A stretch of 64,000 nucleotides of DNA from Hyperoplus lanceolatus (lineage: Eukaryota; Chordata; Actinopteri; Uranoscopiformes; Ammodytidae). Within the stretch, counting starts at the first letter, position 1. The number at the start of each line of letters is the position of its first letter. The translations under genes and the position numbers were made by a program. Under the pieces are notes generated by a model. That model did no database searches, was not told where the DNA came from, and saw only the letters and a list, made by a program, of their open reading frames with translations. Below are positions 24,655 to 35,400 of the stretch, piece after piece. The DNA lies in NCBI GenBank assembly GCA_026929865.2, contig CM049407.1:31835501-31899500 (forward strand). The letters are read 5' to 3'.

Positions 24655-24882
24655 GCACGAGCTGTGGGTGTGTTTGGCCGATATGGGGGTGTTTGGCGGA
24701 TGGGCGTGTTTGGCCGAGCTGCACTGGCAAGTGGCAGCGGCTGCATCTGGACCATATAGAGATTGGATGCAGCTATCTATATAATTATCTGCATGCAGTA
24801 CTGTCTTCATCCGCTAAACTTCCGCTGTGGCGCGAAACTGTGGGTTCCAAACTAACGGGTTCTAAACGAACGGGTGCCAAAC
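24655..24882. repeat. inverted partners of 19864-19960 and 12671-12735
   Basis: 24660-24755 pairs with 19864-19960. 24815-24882 ('gtgggttccaaactaacggg', 'ttctaaacgaacgggtgcc') pairs with 12671-12735 and resumes after the insertion at 26580. Confidence 0.8.
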
Positions 24883-26579
24883 ATAGACATTATAAAGGAT
24901 AGACGCCGCATTGGGCGTTGAGCGCGAGAAATGCGGGCGCCATCTTGAACCGGTCACACGTTCCACTCAGTGTAGTCTGTTTGGCAGGTGGAATGAACTG
25001 TCAGCGCAATGTAACTAATCATATCTCATTAAATACCAAACTGATTTTCACGCGGTTTTCTTTGCTGCAAAGATCATACATGTAGCTAAGATACAGGGCA
25101 CAAGTTTCGACGTGTTTTAATATTCATAGTGGGCTTAACAGTCATAGAAGATTCTGATATGATATAAGTAACCAGACGTCCGAGTCACACACTTCGTCCG
25201 GGAGGAGATTGAAACGGAGGATGTGTTTCTGCTTGGGGAACATATTGAGGAGACACAGTTTGGCATCGACAACCACCATTCCGACTTGTTGTCATTGGTT
25301 GTGTCTGTCTTTCACAAATTAAGGCTGCACCACATTGCCAAACTCGCCTCGCTTGAATTTCTCTTCGGAGTAAAATGCGATTGTAAGGATGGTTAACTTT
25401 ATTTTATGCATTTGAGTATTATTGTTTGCTGTTGTTGTTTGATTTTCCCTTAATTTAATACTTTTGATTGCTGTGGTTTTGTATTGAATGTGTTTTTAAA
25501 TGTACCGCGCTGCAAGGCACGCATTGATTTCCTGTCTGTGTCTGAGGAACCAACTCGAGACACTGAACTTGGAATTCCCCCCCTAGTATAGAACATTGGA
25601 CAACCAAGAAGACTTTGCTTTTAAAAAATCCTGTCCTCTTTTAAGAGGCAATTGCCTAACAAGCTTGTGTTTCAAATTAGAGAAATAAAACATATTTTTA
25701 CATGAACACTCATGTTGTCCTTCTCTTTTAATGAGATATTATATACACTGGTTTTTATTTATAGGCTATTTAATGCCTTCATGGGAAACACCCACCCTTC
25801 ATATGTACCATGCTCGACTACTCCTCCTAAATTGCCCCGAGCTAACTCCAGTTTAGGAATAACTGCCTTTTCATGTAGTGCCCCTAATTCATGGAACGCT
25901 CTGCAGAGCAATTTAAAAATGACTGCTCTTCCTACTCTTGGTTTATTTGAATATGATTTCTGAATTTTACACATCTGACTGTAACTGTTTTAGCTGAATT
26001 CATTGTTCATTTAGTATTTTATTTTTGCTCTTGTTTTGTATTTTGTATAGGCCTACTTTATTTAAATTAATATATGTTATCCTATTTTATTTCTGTTCTC
26101 TGTTTATGTTATCCCTGTGATTGTCTTTATTGTGTATGCTCGTCACTGTAAATGAATAAATATATTTATATATAGCCTAATCATATATTGTTAACTTATT
26201 AAGATAGCTGACTTTACTGCCCCTATCTGTTTCTGCTTCCCTTTTCGGGGGATGTTCCTCGTTTTGATCTCGGACGTCTGGTTACTTATATCATATAAGA
26301 ATCTTCTATGACTGTTAAGCCCACTATGAATATTAAAACACGTCGAAACTTGTGCCCTGTATCTTAGCTACATGTATGATCTTTGCAGCAAAGAAAACCG
26401 CGTGAAAATCAGTTTGGTATTTAATGAGATATGATTAATTACATGCGCTGACAGTTCATTCCACCTGCCAAACAGACTACACTGAGTGGAACGTGTGACC
26501 GGTTCAAGATGGCGGCCGCATTTCTCGTCAGCGCCAATAGGCAGTAGCGGCCAGCGCGGCGTCTATCCATAATGTCTAT
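24883..26579 (+). mobile_element. long-TIR DNA element, family unassigned, 10-bp flanking repeat
   Basis: 1,697 bp. The ends ATAGACATTATAAAGGATAG and CTATCCATAATGTCTAT begin inverted repeats of about 310 bp (24883-25195, 26268-26579), similar throughout. GGTGCCAAAC lies directly outside both ends (24873-24882, 26580-26589), and the host repeat is continuous if the insert is removed. Just inside the left repeat, an open stretch of about 70 codons (25191-25398) holds HIEETQFGIDNHHSDLLSLV then FHKLRLHHIAKLASLEFLFG and a stop. It looks like the C-terminus of a lost transposase. A LINE tail is inserted at about 25765-26170. 9-10-bp duplications with long TIRs recall Mutator-like elements, but I cannot confirm the class. 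Confidence 0.7.
25765..26170 (+). mobile_element. L2/CR1-type LINE 3' end
   Basis: Reads PRANSSLGITAFSCSAPNSWNA then LPTLGLFEYDF, the conserved C-terminus of fish L2/CR1-like ORF2, followed by a 3' UTR ending in 'gtaaatgaataaatatattt'. 5'-truncated. Confidence 0.8.
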
Positions 26580-26589
26580 GGTGCCAAAC

Positions 26590-26748
26590 GTGCAGGTCTC
26601 CGGCGCTGCAGCCAGACCCTATACTTGCTCAGCTCGCTTGGAACCTAGAGCGAGGCCCAAAAAAGCAGCCGCTACCAGGTACCATGAAATTGCGGTGGAA
26701 ACGCCAAAAATTCGAGTTGAGCTGATACCATGCGGTGGAAAAGCGCCA
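26590..26748. mobile_element. right end of the GCTTTTCCACCGCA-type element
   Basis: The stretch ends 'tgcggtggaaaagcgcca'. Its terminal 70-90 bases are the inverted partner of 11935-12025, and its inner part that of 12641-12670. Confidence 0.6.
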
Positions 26749-26778
26749 TATATAGGTTAAAAGGGGAGGATGTGACTT

Positions 26779-27040
26779 TTAAAGTGTTTGTGTTGTTTTC
26801 TGCTTCTAATCGGTTGTAGCATGTGTAGCTCTTCTACGAATATGTTTCTAGTAGGCCTTCAAAATAAAACTAGAAAACGAACTGCATCCGCAACAAAGAC
26901 GCTACTTCCTACGGCACATGCAAGTCGAGAAAACTCGGAGCTGTCCGGCTGCAGTCAGGCTTTTTCGTCACTCCCCCGACTGCACTCGGCTATTCTCGTC
27001 TACTTTCCAGACGAGCCGAAACGGGGGTCGAACGAGCCTA
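26779..27040. repeat. repeat block shared with 6738-6975
   Basis: A direct copy of the block at 6.7 kb. It continues into GC-rich sequence to about 27300 that has no recognisable product. Confidence 0.7.
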
Positions 27041-27239
27041 ATGTCTCCTGTAGCGGGATCTTGTTTCTGCCCTCCCTCGTGCCACCGGCCTGTCACGGCG
27101 GCGCGCACAAGAAGAGCTGCATCTCCGTGAACGCGCGTCGACCTCATGCAATGGGCTCACTAAGAGGGACGCGAATGAAAGGTAAACTGGCTTCACGGGC
27201 ATGCATTTCCTCATTCAACCGAACTGCGAGGGGGTAAAT

Positions 27240-28239
27240 TGATGTGTCGGACGCACAGACTTGTGGGGTCGGACGGCGTAGTGTGTCGACGTGTCCTATA
27301 TGTTAAACATACACGGACCGCCCAATAATCAGATTGACACAAAACATAGTGTTTTATAGTACTCTAGCGTTAGCAAGAATGGTCCCATTGAGTGATGTAG
27401 TGCTCGTTACAAGCCTCCGTCAGTGGCAAAGTATACTGTGGAGTTTAGTGCTGTAGCCTACACATGTCTGCGTGTAAACCTGAACACGAAGACCTTAGAA
27501 ATGTCCCTGGCTAATATGTTACTTCCAGGTCATTTAAGTTCTCTGTGTGCGACTGCGACACCTACTATTCAAGGGTTTGCTGACTGAATACAGCATCACA
27601 GTTTATGGATCAACTTTATATTATACGTTGGCTATAGCATACAATATGTCCTTTACCTAGCCTACATGATCTGGACAGTTACATAAAAGTTATGGCTTTG
27701 CTTCTGTTTGAATTATGTACACTTATTATTTCCATTTCACTGGCTATGTCTTATCAGAGAAATCTACAGAAAAATAAAGGGTTGAAATGAAAAACGTATA
27801 ATTCAATGCATGTAGATCGGTCAGAAATCTAGTCCAACATCTTGACTATGAAAATGTGAGTTTCAAGTAATCCTTTACTACAGTGACAGTAAGCAACACA
27901 ATCGATTTGTTTAACAGTAAAACTTTATTATGAATGAGATCACAATACAAATGATACATTATCTACTAGATATTGAAATGGTGTCTACTAGATATTGAAA
28001 TGGTGTCAGATAATTTGCAGCTCTGACAAGCCTTCTAAAGCATTATTACATTTTACAAAAGTAAATGCCTTTCCAGCAAATCTTGACATGATTCATGATA
28101 TATTCTTTTCCAGCCTCATTATGGTTACTGTTAACTATTACATTACGTAACATGCTATGTAAGAGCCAATTAGCGCGCTAGTAGGAACCAATCTTTGGTT
28201 CCACAGTTGCTACCCAGACATTGAAACAGTTTTTGAACA
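27240..28239. other. no gene seen; 22-bp tandem pair
   Basis: Only a duplicated 'tactagatattgaaatggtgtc' (27963-28006) stands out. An isolated TTTATT at 27918 could be a - strand poly(A) signal, but no exon supports it. Confidence 0.5.
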
Positions 28240-28247
28240 CACACAAC

Positions 28248-29244
28248 TAGGGCTGGGCGATATGGACCAAATGTTATATCACGATATAGGTAATTTTATA
28301 TCACGATATGGATATATATCACGATATAGTATTTTTCCTTTAAATTCAATGGATTACAATAACCGTACTGAACTTTAATCACATTAGATTATTTTAATTT
28401 TTGCTTGGAACTTAAATTTCCATAGAGAAGAAAAACTGGTGCAAAATACCACACCAGTCTGGCTTTAGTCAGTCAGCGCAAAATAAAAATGACAGCATCA
28501 ACCAAAGAGCCTACATTTTCCAATTGATAGTAGCCTATATCAAAATAATGAAAGACTTGAATTTTCCTGCAGTATTTGCTCATCTTCATTTAAAAAAGCT
28601 GTCAAAATTAACTAATGAGCAAATGTCTGGTTATACTTTAACTCCAGCTTCAACACAAATAATATTTTCAAGTTTGACATGTTTTAAAGTTACATACAAC
28701 CAGCCTTGCTGGCTGTCTCCAACAATAACAGCACGGGGGTGAAGCCCCGAGTAGGCTAAAGATGTCATTATTAGCCAGCTAGCTCACGAGAGCTAACCCA
28801 TGTAGTTTGCGGCTTAAAACAAGCCAACTCTGCGTCACGGCAACAGCACGCTGAAGCAGCAAGCAAGTTTCCTTTGCCCAATGACATTTTTGACCGTTAA
28901 AAGCTGCTCTGCCACCGTGACACGGAGTTGGTTTGTTAACTTTAGTGACGGCGCACCGAAGCTAGACCATGAGCTAGACAGCTAGAGCAACAGATGAGGC
29001 TTCTTCTGTTGCGGGTAGAGAAGCTGTATTGCAGCCCAGAACTCTGCTGCATAGCCTCCGTGTGGCGCGGCGGTGTAACTGCAGTGTAACTATAGGGACT
29101 CGGAGGGACAGCTGCCTCCCACTCCATATATCCTCCCGCCACATGAACTTTTTTTCTCCGCGATATAAACGGTATGGCCAAATCTCTCCCGGTAGACACT
29201 TTCATATCGTCCACGATATGATATCGTCATATCGCCCAGCCCTA
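28248..29244. mobile_element. hAT element (TAGGGCTGGGCGATATGG)
   Basis: 997 bp, long inverted ends TAGGGCTGGGCGATATGG / CATATCGCCCAGCCCTA, perfect 8-bp flanks CACACAAC (28240-28247, 29245-29252). Subterminal 'atatcacgatat' repeats occur several times. No transposase frame. Confidence 0.9.
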
Positions 29245-29252
29245 CACACAAC

Positions 29253-32040
29253 CCACGTTACGTCAGGGTCTATGTTTGTATGTTGGGTTTAGAGTTTGTA
29301 GCTAAAGAAAGTGAAAATGAACGAAACAAATGTTTTAAACAGCAAGAAAGACTCAGACTTTCATTCATCAATACCGGACAAAGGTGCGTCAAGAAGTATA
29401 TCCTCGGCACAGCATCTCGGGCCTAAAGCTTGGGCTTGGCCTCTATATGCTACATGTACATGTTTACATGTAACATCAGCATTGCTTCACAACCAACGCT
29501 TTTTCACTCCACTGGGCTGTAGGTCATTCCTCCGTTGAACCTGTAAAGACAAACGTAAAACAGGGTGTATGTTACCAGTTTAGAGAGTTTATGCAAAAAT
29601 ACTTAGTTCATATTCTGTTATTGACTGACATTTAAACTGTATTTACCGTGAAAACGTCACTCACATCTGTAAAACATGGCACATCCAATGTAACATCATG
29701 TTGCTGACATGTATACATCATACATCTGTAGTTATGGCAAAGCTACAAACTGAGGAGAGTAGTTTTTTCTTCCATTATAAAATAAGATAAGGCTACTAAT
29801 AAATTCAGTATAGCCCTGGCTCAATAAGCAACTAGTTCTGAGTGATACTGTGCTGTTTGGACAGGAAACAAACACCAGTAGAGGCAACTTACAGTATTCT
29901 TGTCTGTATACACATTACACTGTTGATATATAGGCATACTGCTGCTTGTACCACCACTGCTTTCAGTTGGTCAGCTAGCAGGTAGCAGTCTGAAGCTATT
30001 AAAAAAAAATATTCTTTAGAGTTTCCAGTCACACCAGTCAGTTTCACCATTTGTTTTTCACACAGGGACCTTCATTGCAGGTCTAATGTGAGTTCACAAA
30101 AATGAGCCGCAGGCGACAACAAACAGTCATTGCCAAAGACTCCACAGCTCAAACGGTTAGCCTGAAGCTAACGGTTAAGCTAGCAGACACTAACGCTAAC
30201 TAAACCCAGCGGCATTCTCTCATTTCAGTCAGTGTTGGTTATTATAGGAGGGATACGATAAAGGACATCACAGACATTCAACTAACAATGGGCCAGAATT
30301 ATTTAAAAAATAGGACTACTTATATTTCGGACAGATGGTGTCTCTCTTCCTGCACACAGTCTCCTCCACTTTGCTACACAGCGTAGGCTAGTGTAGATGA
30401 AAAAATAACCTAAATAGCACTGTGAGTCAAAATCATGGTCAAAATCTGCGTCAATAACATGCATGTCCGAACGTGTGCATCACTTTTAAGTTTCCTCTGG
30501 AAACACTTCTGTTTTGTTGTGGACTATTTGCTGCGCGTTTTTGTATTGTGTTTTGTTGTGGACTATTTTCTGCGCGTTTTTGTAATGTGTTATGTTGTGG
30601 TCTTTGCAGCGCGTTTTCTAAATGCTGCGCATGTGTTGTCAAATTGATGAAGATGTTTTCTTAATTTGCTTGTATTTTATCTTTGTGCATGTGTTTTCTT
30701 ACTGCAGTGCTGTGACCTCTCAGGGCCACCGTAATTGTTCCCAAGGAAAACAGGACTCTGAAATTGCATCAGATCAGGTTGTCCAATCTTGTTCTTGATC
30801 TGGATAAAACTTCCAGTAGCCCTGGGATATGTGTTGTTCCCAACTTTTTAGTGGAATTGGAAAACCTTTGAATATAAAACAGCATAATCATTTTCAGAGT
30901 GATGTCGATGTTCATATTTTGCACTTGATTTGTTAAACCGTTACAGTGATAAAGTTCAGACTGTCGACATCAGGCTACCTAAGCGCTATATAAATTAAAT
31001 ATATTATTATTATTAAATGTATGGCAGCTGAGGGGTCAGACTATTCAAACAATTACATTCAAGAGCATGTTCTGTCTCTTGTGACCACATTCTCCCTGTT
31101 CTTTGCATAGCCTACATTGTAAATGTAGTCCCATGTATCAGGTTGATCCAATTCAAAGTTGCTTTGAAATAGCTGAAAAAATTAAAGATGGCCGAACTGA
31201 TCCTGGATAGAAAAAAATGATTTGTAATTCAGGATCATTCTGAAGTCAAAGTAGCTTTTTGAACAACTGGACCCAGGAGCTATGTTGCTACTGACTGCTG
31301 ATTCAGGGAGCTCCAGTCTTCCCGTCGTGGCCGAAAAAGTGCAAAGAACACACCAAACCGACTGTTGCCTTTCCGTACGCTCTGCGCTTGCGCGGGTTGT
31401 AATGTCTCCATAACAGCAGGCGGCGCTAATCTGTATTGTGGCCCGAAAAAATACGGAAGCCGGAAATGATGGGACGGCTCTCTAGACCATAGAAATACGT
31501 ATTTATATTTATGGACCATAAAGAGCACCATTTTTAGCAAAGAGTGTCGAGCAGTCAACAAGGGTTGATGCATGTGAGTACTCGCTGAACGAAACAAACA
31601 CACATTAAAACGATGGCTAACTGTTGTTAGCTGTTTGTGCTACCCGCCTCACTTCCGGGCTTCACTGATTCGCTAGCCCTCCACAAGTCAAATTGCTCAA
31701 ACTGAAAGACTGTCCGCCGCCGATTGAACATGTTCAATCGGCTCAAAAGAAGCCCGACGACATCAACTACGACCGATTTCACGGCACACACCAAACGGAT
31801 TCGTCTCTCCGTCCCCTCGAAACTCTACGATGGCGATTATCGGGCCGGTGTGTCCTGGCCTTAATACTCTTCAAAAGAGATTATTTGCAAAGGATTTGAT
31901 GGGGGGTTTGTCCAAACATAACATTAAATTTGCTTTGATCCGGCCATTGAAGCTAAGTGTCAAGAAGTGCTAAATATCTGCTATTAGTAGAATGAGCAGT
32001 CCTAACAAATTCAAATGTGTTATGTTGTCTTTCTTTTCAG
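29253..32040. other. upstream region of slc37a4
   Basis: No exon was identified, but the non-coding first exon of slc37a4 should lie here or further left. It contains a 39-bp tandem array (30511-30614) and a LINE/SINE tail fragment 'aagcgctatataaattaaat' near 30980-31010. At 31690-31870 there is a 'gattgaacatgttcaatcgg' block of the kind dispersed in fish genomes. Confidence 0.45.
30511..30614. repeat. 39-bp tandem repeat, 2.7 units
   Basis: 'ttttgttgtggactatt(t/g)' plus 'ctgcgcgtttttgtattgtg' repeats with few changes; the third unit is partial. Confidence 0.9.
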
Positions 32041-32341
32041 GCCCATGTAAGGTTTCCCTCCTCTGGCCTTTTCCTCTACAAGCATCAGCTTCACAGATAG
32101 AAGAGTCCTTCTCCTTTAGCCAATGCAGACAGACTGTCTTATCCCCGCCATCCCTGTGCAAATAAGACGCTGATGGGGTCAAGTTTTAACTAAGAAAAAT
32201 CCAAAAGCGGCCGCTGATATTAGCACATCCGTCATCTGAAATCTAGATGTCAGAGGAGCCAAACACAAGACTCCGCTGAAGAAAAGCCTTGGAAAAAAAG
32301 ACACAGTTTTGGCCTCCTCGTCATCCCAGTCCAGTGCGATC
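32041..32341 (+). other. slc37a4: slc37a4 5' untranslated part of first coding exon
   Basis: A pyrimidine-rich acceptor ending in TTTCTTTTCAG at 32040 suggests that this exon is spliced to an upstream non-coding exon I could not place. The leader contains several short upstream ATGs. An in-frame ATG at 32309 would add 11 serine-rich residues, but the conserved protein begins at 32342. Confidence 0.6.
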
Positions 32342-32489
32342 ATGGGGGCCACAGGCTATGGCTACTATCGTGTGGCCATCTTCAGCTGCATGTTCTTGGG
32401 CTACTCGCTGTACTTCTTTAACAGGAAGACCTTCTCCTTCGTCATGCCTGCTGTGATGGAGGAGATCCACCTGGACAAAGATGACTTGG
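32342..32489 (+). CDS. slc37a4: slc37a4 coding exon 1
   Basis: 148 nt, residues 1-49 plus the first base of a glycine codon. It carries the first membrane segment and the NRKTFSF motif with Arg28. It ends at GTGAG, phase 1. Confidence 0.97.
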
Positions 32490-35400
32490 GTGAGACAGTC
32501 GCATTAACAGAGACTTATTAATTTTTTTTCTATTGTAAGCAATATCTCCTTAAGCTATGATTAGGTCTGTAATGTACAATAATACCTCAAATGTATCCCT
32601 TTGATCTTTTCCGAAACACACACTGTGCAGAAATATTAAGATGAACTGTGGGAAACTTCTCACTACTGGACACTGCTTCAGTCTGTCCAGGCGTATGCCT
32701 CCCAAATAGTTCTGACAGCACGACATGTGAAATGTGTTAATATGTAATTCAACACTCTGCTATGTGAAGTGTCTGCCTATGAGCTCTCTCTTCGCCTCAC
32801 TTAACTGGAACACTTTGCCAACAGCTCAACAGAAAAGATGAACAGTCGAGGGTTTGATCAATACCAAACTGGTTATATCTGATAATAGGCACAGAATGGC
32901 CAAAATAACAATTGTGGCCAAAATATTTGGGATTCACAATTTTATGTTGGTAAGGAACAACTTATTCTTAAAACACTTAAAATGGCTCTCAATCCTACTA
33001 GACGCTATTTTTAATGGAAAATAATCATACAAATTTCACACTTTTTTTTGTTGTGGGATCCAATGGACAAGCTAAGCCTTAAACCATGGTGACAGGTTTA
33101 GGATTTAGGAATAACTGGAAAGATGCAGCGCCCCCTTGAAGCAATTCAAAATATATGAGGAAATCAATATAGAGATGTGTTTCTACCAAAAGACCACGGA
33201 ACGTCTAGATCAAGGAACTTAAAGGTTCCTGTTGTCGTTGTTGTCTGAGGTTATGCATATCAGTAGGGGTGGGAATCGCTTGGCACCTCACGATTAGATT
33301 AGATTCCGATTCAGAGGTCAACGATTCGATTCAAAATCGATTCTCAATGCATCTCGATGCAAATTTCTTTTTACGTACATACCCATATGTGATTTTCAAA
33401 AATATATTTATATACACATCTGAGTTTGCTAGAGTTTGCTAATCACTTCCTACTTTTGTGATCAACAGATGAATTACCTTCTCTAATATTGTTTTAGAGA
33501 AAAAGCTTTTCTTGTCAAAAATATGAACATCTATGAACAATGTAATAATCAATGCAGCTTGCATTTCAACACAATATGGAAGTGTGTAAAAACTAAACCG
33601 ATTCAGTTTAATTTTCTTACTACTCTTGTAAATCATGTTTCTATAGGATTTCTATTCTATTATTTTCTATGTCATTTCAACACATTGTGCAAAAAGTATG
33701 GCTTGGAATTCAGCTCTCATACAAAAACGTAAACAGAAATAAAGCCATTGCAGGTATGGGTTTGCTGCTCTCAGCCCTTTTGTCGCCACTTTTGTTAAAA
33801 ACTCGCAAGTGTGTGGTGTGCATGTGCAGTGGCGCAGGAAGTGCTAGTATTCACAAATCGGATTTTAAAAAAAATAAAATAAAAAATTAATTTCCGATTA
33901 TTAATTTATCTGAATCGATTCGGAATCATTTGAGAGAGAATCGCGATGCATCGGAGAATCGATTTTTTTTTTCCCACCCCTACATGTCAGGCCATAGACG
34001 TATGGAAAAGCAGTAAACGGCACTGCACGTCATTTTATGATACATTTAATTAATGATTAGTTTCGACTAGGGATGGGCATAATTAATCGATTAATCAATC
34101 ATTGCTTGTTAAGAATATTGTCGATCACATGAAATTGTTATCGATCATATGCAGCACAGTAATTAGTTTCACTATGTGGCAGCACCAAAGACCGTATGGG
34201 CAGCAATTTAACATCCTACCAGCAGGGGGAGATACTTAACTAGCAGTAGGAGACAACAGAACAGGCTCAGGCAGCAGCCTGCGAGCTCCCGTAGATCTCA
34301 AAACATAAACAGGAAGAAGTTAAGGAGAAGTTTGGCATCGGACCGGACAGCTTTAGAACCGAAAATAACCAAGTTCATTAAGCATTGTGAAACCTTGTAT
34401 AAGTACAACACTTAAACAAACCGAATTATGTACCACTTGTACATTGAGGCCTACATCCGACCCTGTTAAACGTGTCACGTTAGCGCTGCTAGCATTAGCA
34501 GTTAACTTTAGCGTCTATGCTTTCCTACTTCGCCTTCATCAGGGAAATAATTTGCACATTTTGTCTATTAGATGAAGTAAGGTTAGGTCCTTTACTACTC
34601 AGAGAAACGTGCCGTGCCCTTATGCAGTCTTTGGCAGCATCTTAGGAGGCGCATATGTGTTTAAACTTTAAAGGTATCGTAGCATTGGCTCCTTGTTGGC
34701 TCATAGCCTCGGGCTTTCACCAGCCCCGCATTTTATTATTATTTTATTTTAAAAAGTTGCCTTGTCTTAATAGATTGTTGTTTGCCTAGGAGATCTTGGA
34801 ATAAAGATGTAATTGAGTAAAAACCTCTTGTATACAGTCTATGGTAAAAACGCTGTATTTTGGATGTTTTGTTGGCATTTTTTAATATGTAAAAAAAGAT
34901 AACGATTGCTTGTTAATTTTCCCGATGATCGATCAATTGAATTTCTTAAAATGCCCATCCCTAGTTTCGACAGAATCAGTGTACCTGATTGTATATAATT
35001 AGGGAATCAACAGAATATTTCTCTATCAATTTTAGCATAGAGACTTGCGTTTCTTGTTGAACAAAGAAAAAGATGACAGTGATACAACAATTAAATGGCT
35101 GTTGGGTGGCAAACTAAAGCTGGCGAACAAATCTCAGTTTGGCGAAAGGATATTTAGGTTTTATGCAAGAATTTATATATGTGAAGAAAAAACTTCTTCT
35201 TCTGGCCATGTCATAAGGTAAAATATTAACTATGCAACCCCATACAACCCCACTTCAAAAATACTGAACTATCCCTTTAACCACATGAGTCAGCCTCATG
35301 GTTAGCCTGGCTCCGCCCGCCTACTTACTTCCGAAATGAATCGATTCTCCAACTTTTGCCTTCATTAGTTCAAAGCAACATCCCATGCCACCTGTAATCG

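Noticed and set aside
24313-24902. 165-codon - strand and 93-codon + strand frames
   Set aside because: They overlap each other on opposite strands across the inverted-repeat block shared with 19.9 kb.
26788-27237. 149-codon + strand frame
   Set aside because: It covers the repeat block shared with 6.7 kb, where the frame is not kept, so it is not a conserved gene.
31280-31899. Frames of 107 and 68 codons before slc37a4
   Set aside because: No family resemblance; the + strand frame lies in a dispersed fish repeat, so I did not call it the first exon of slc37a4.
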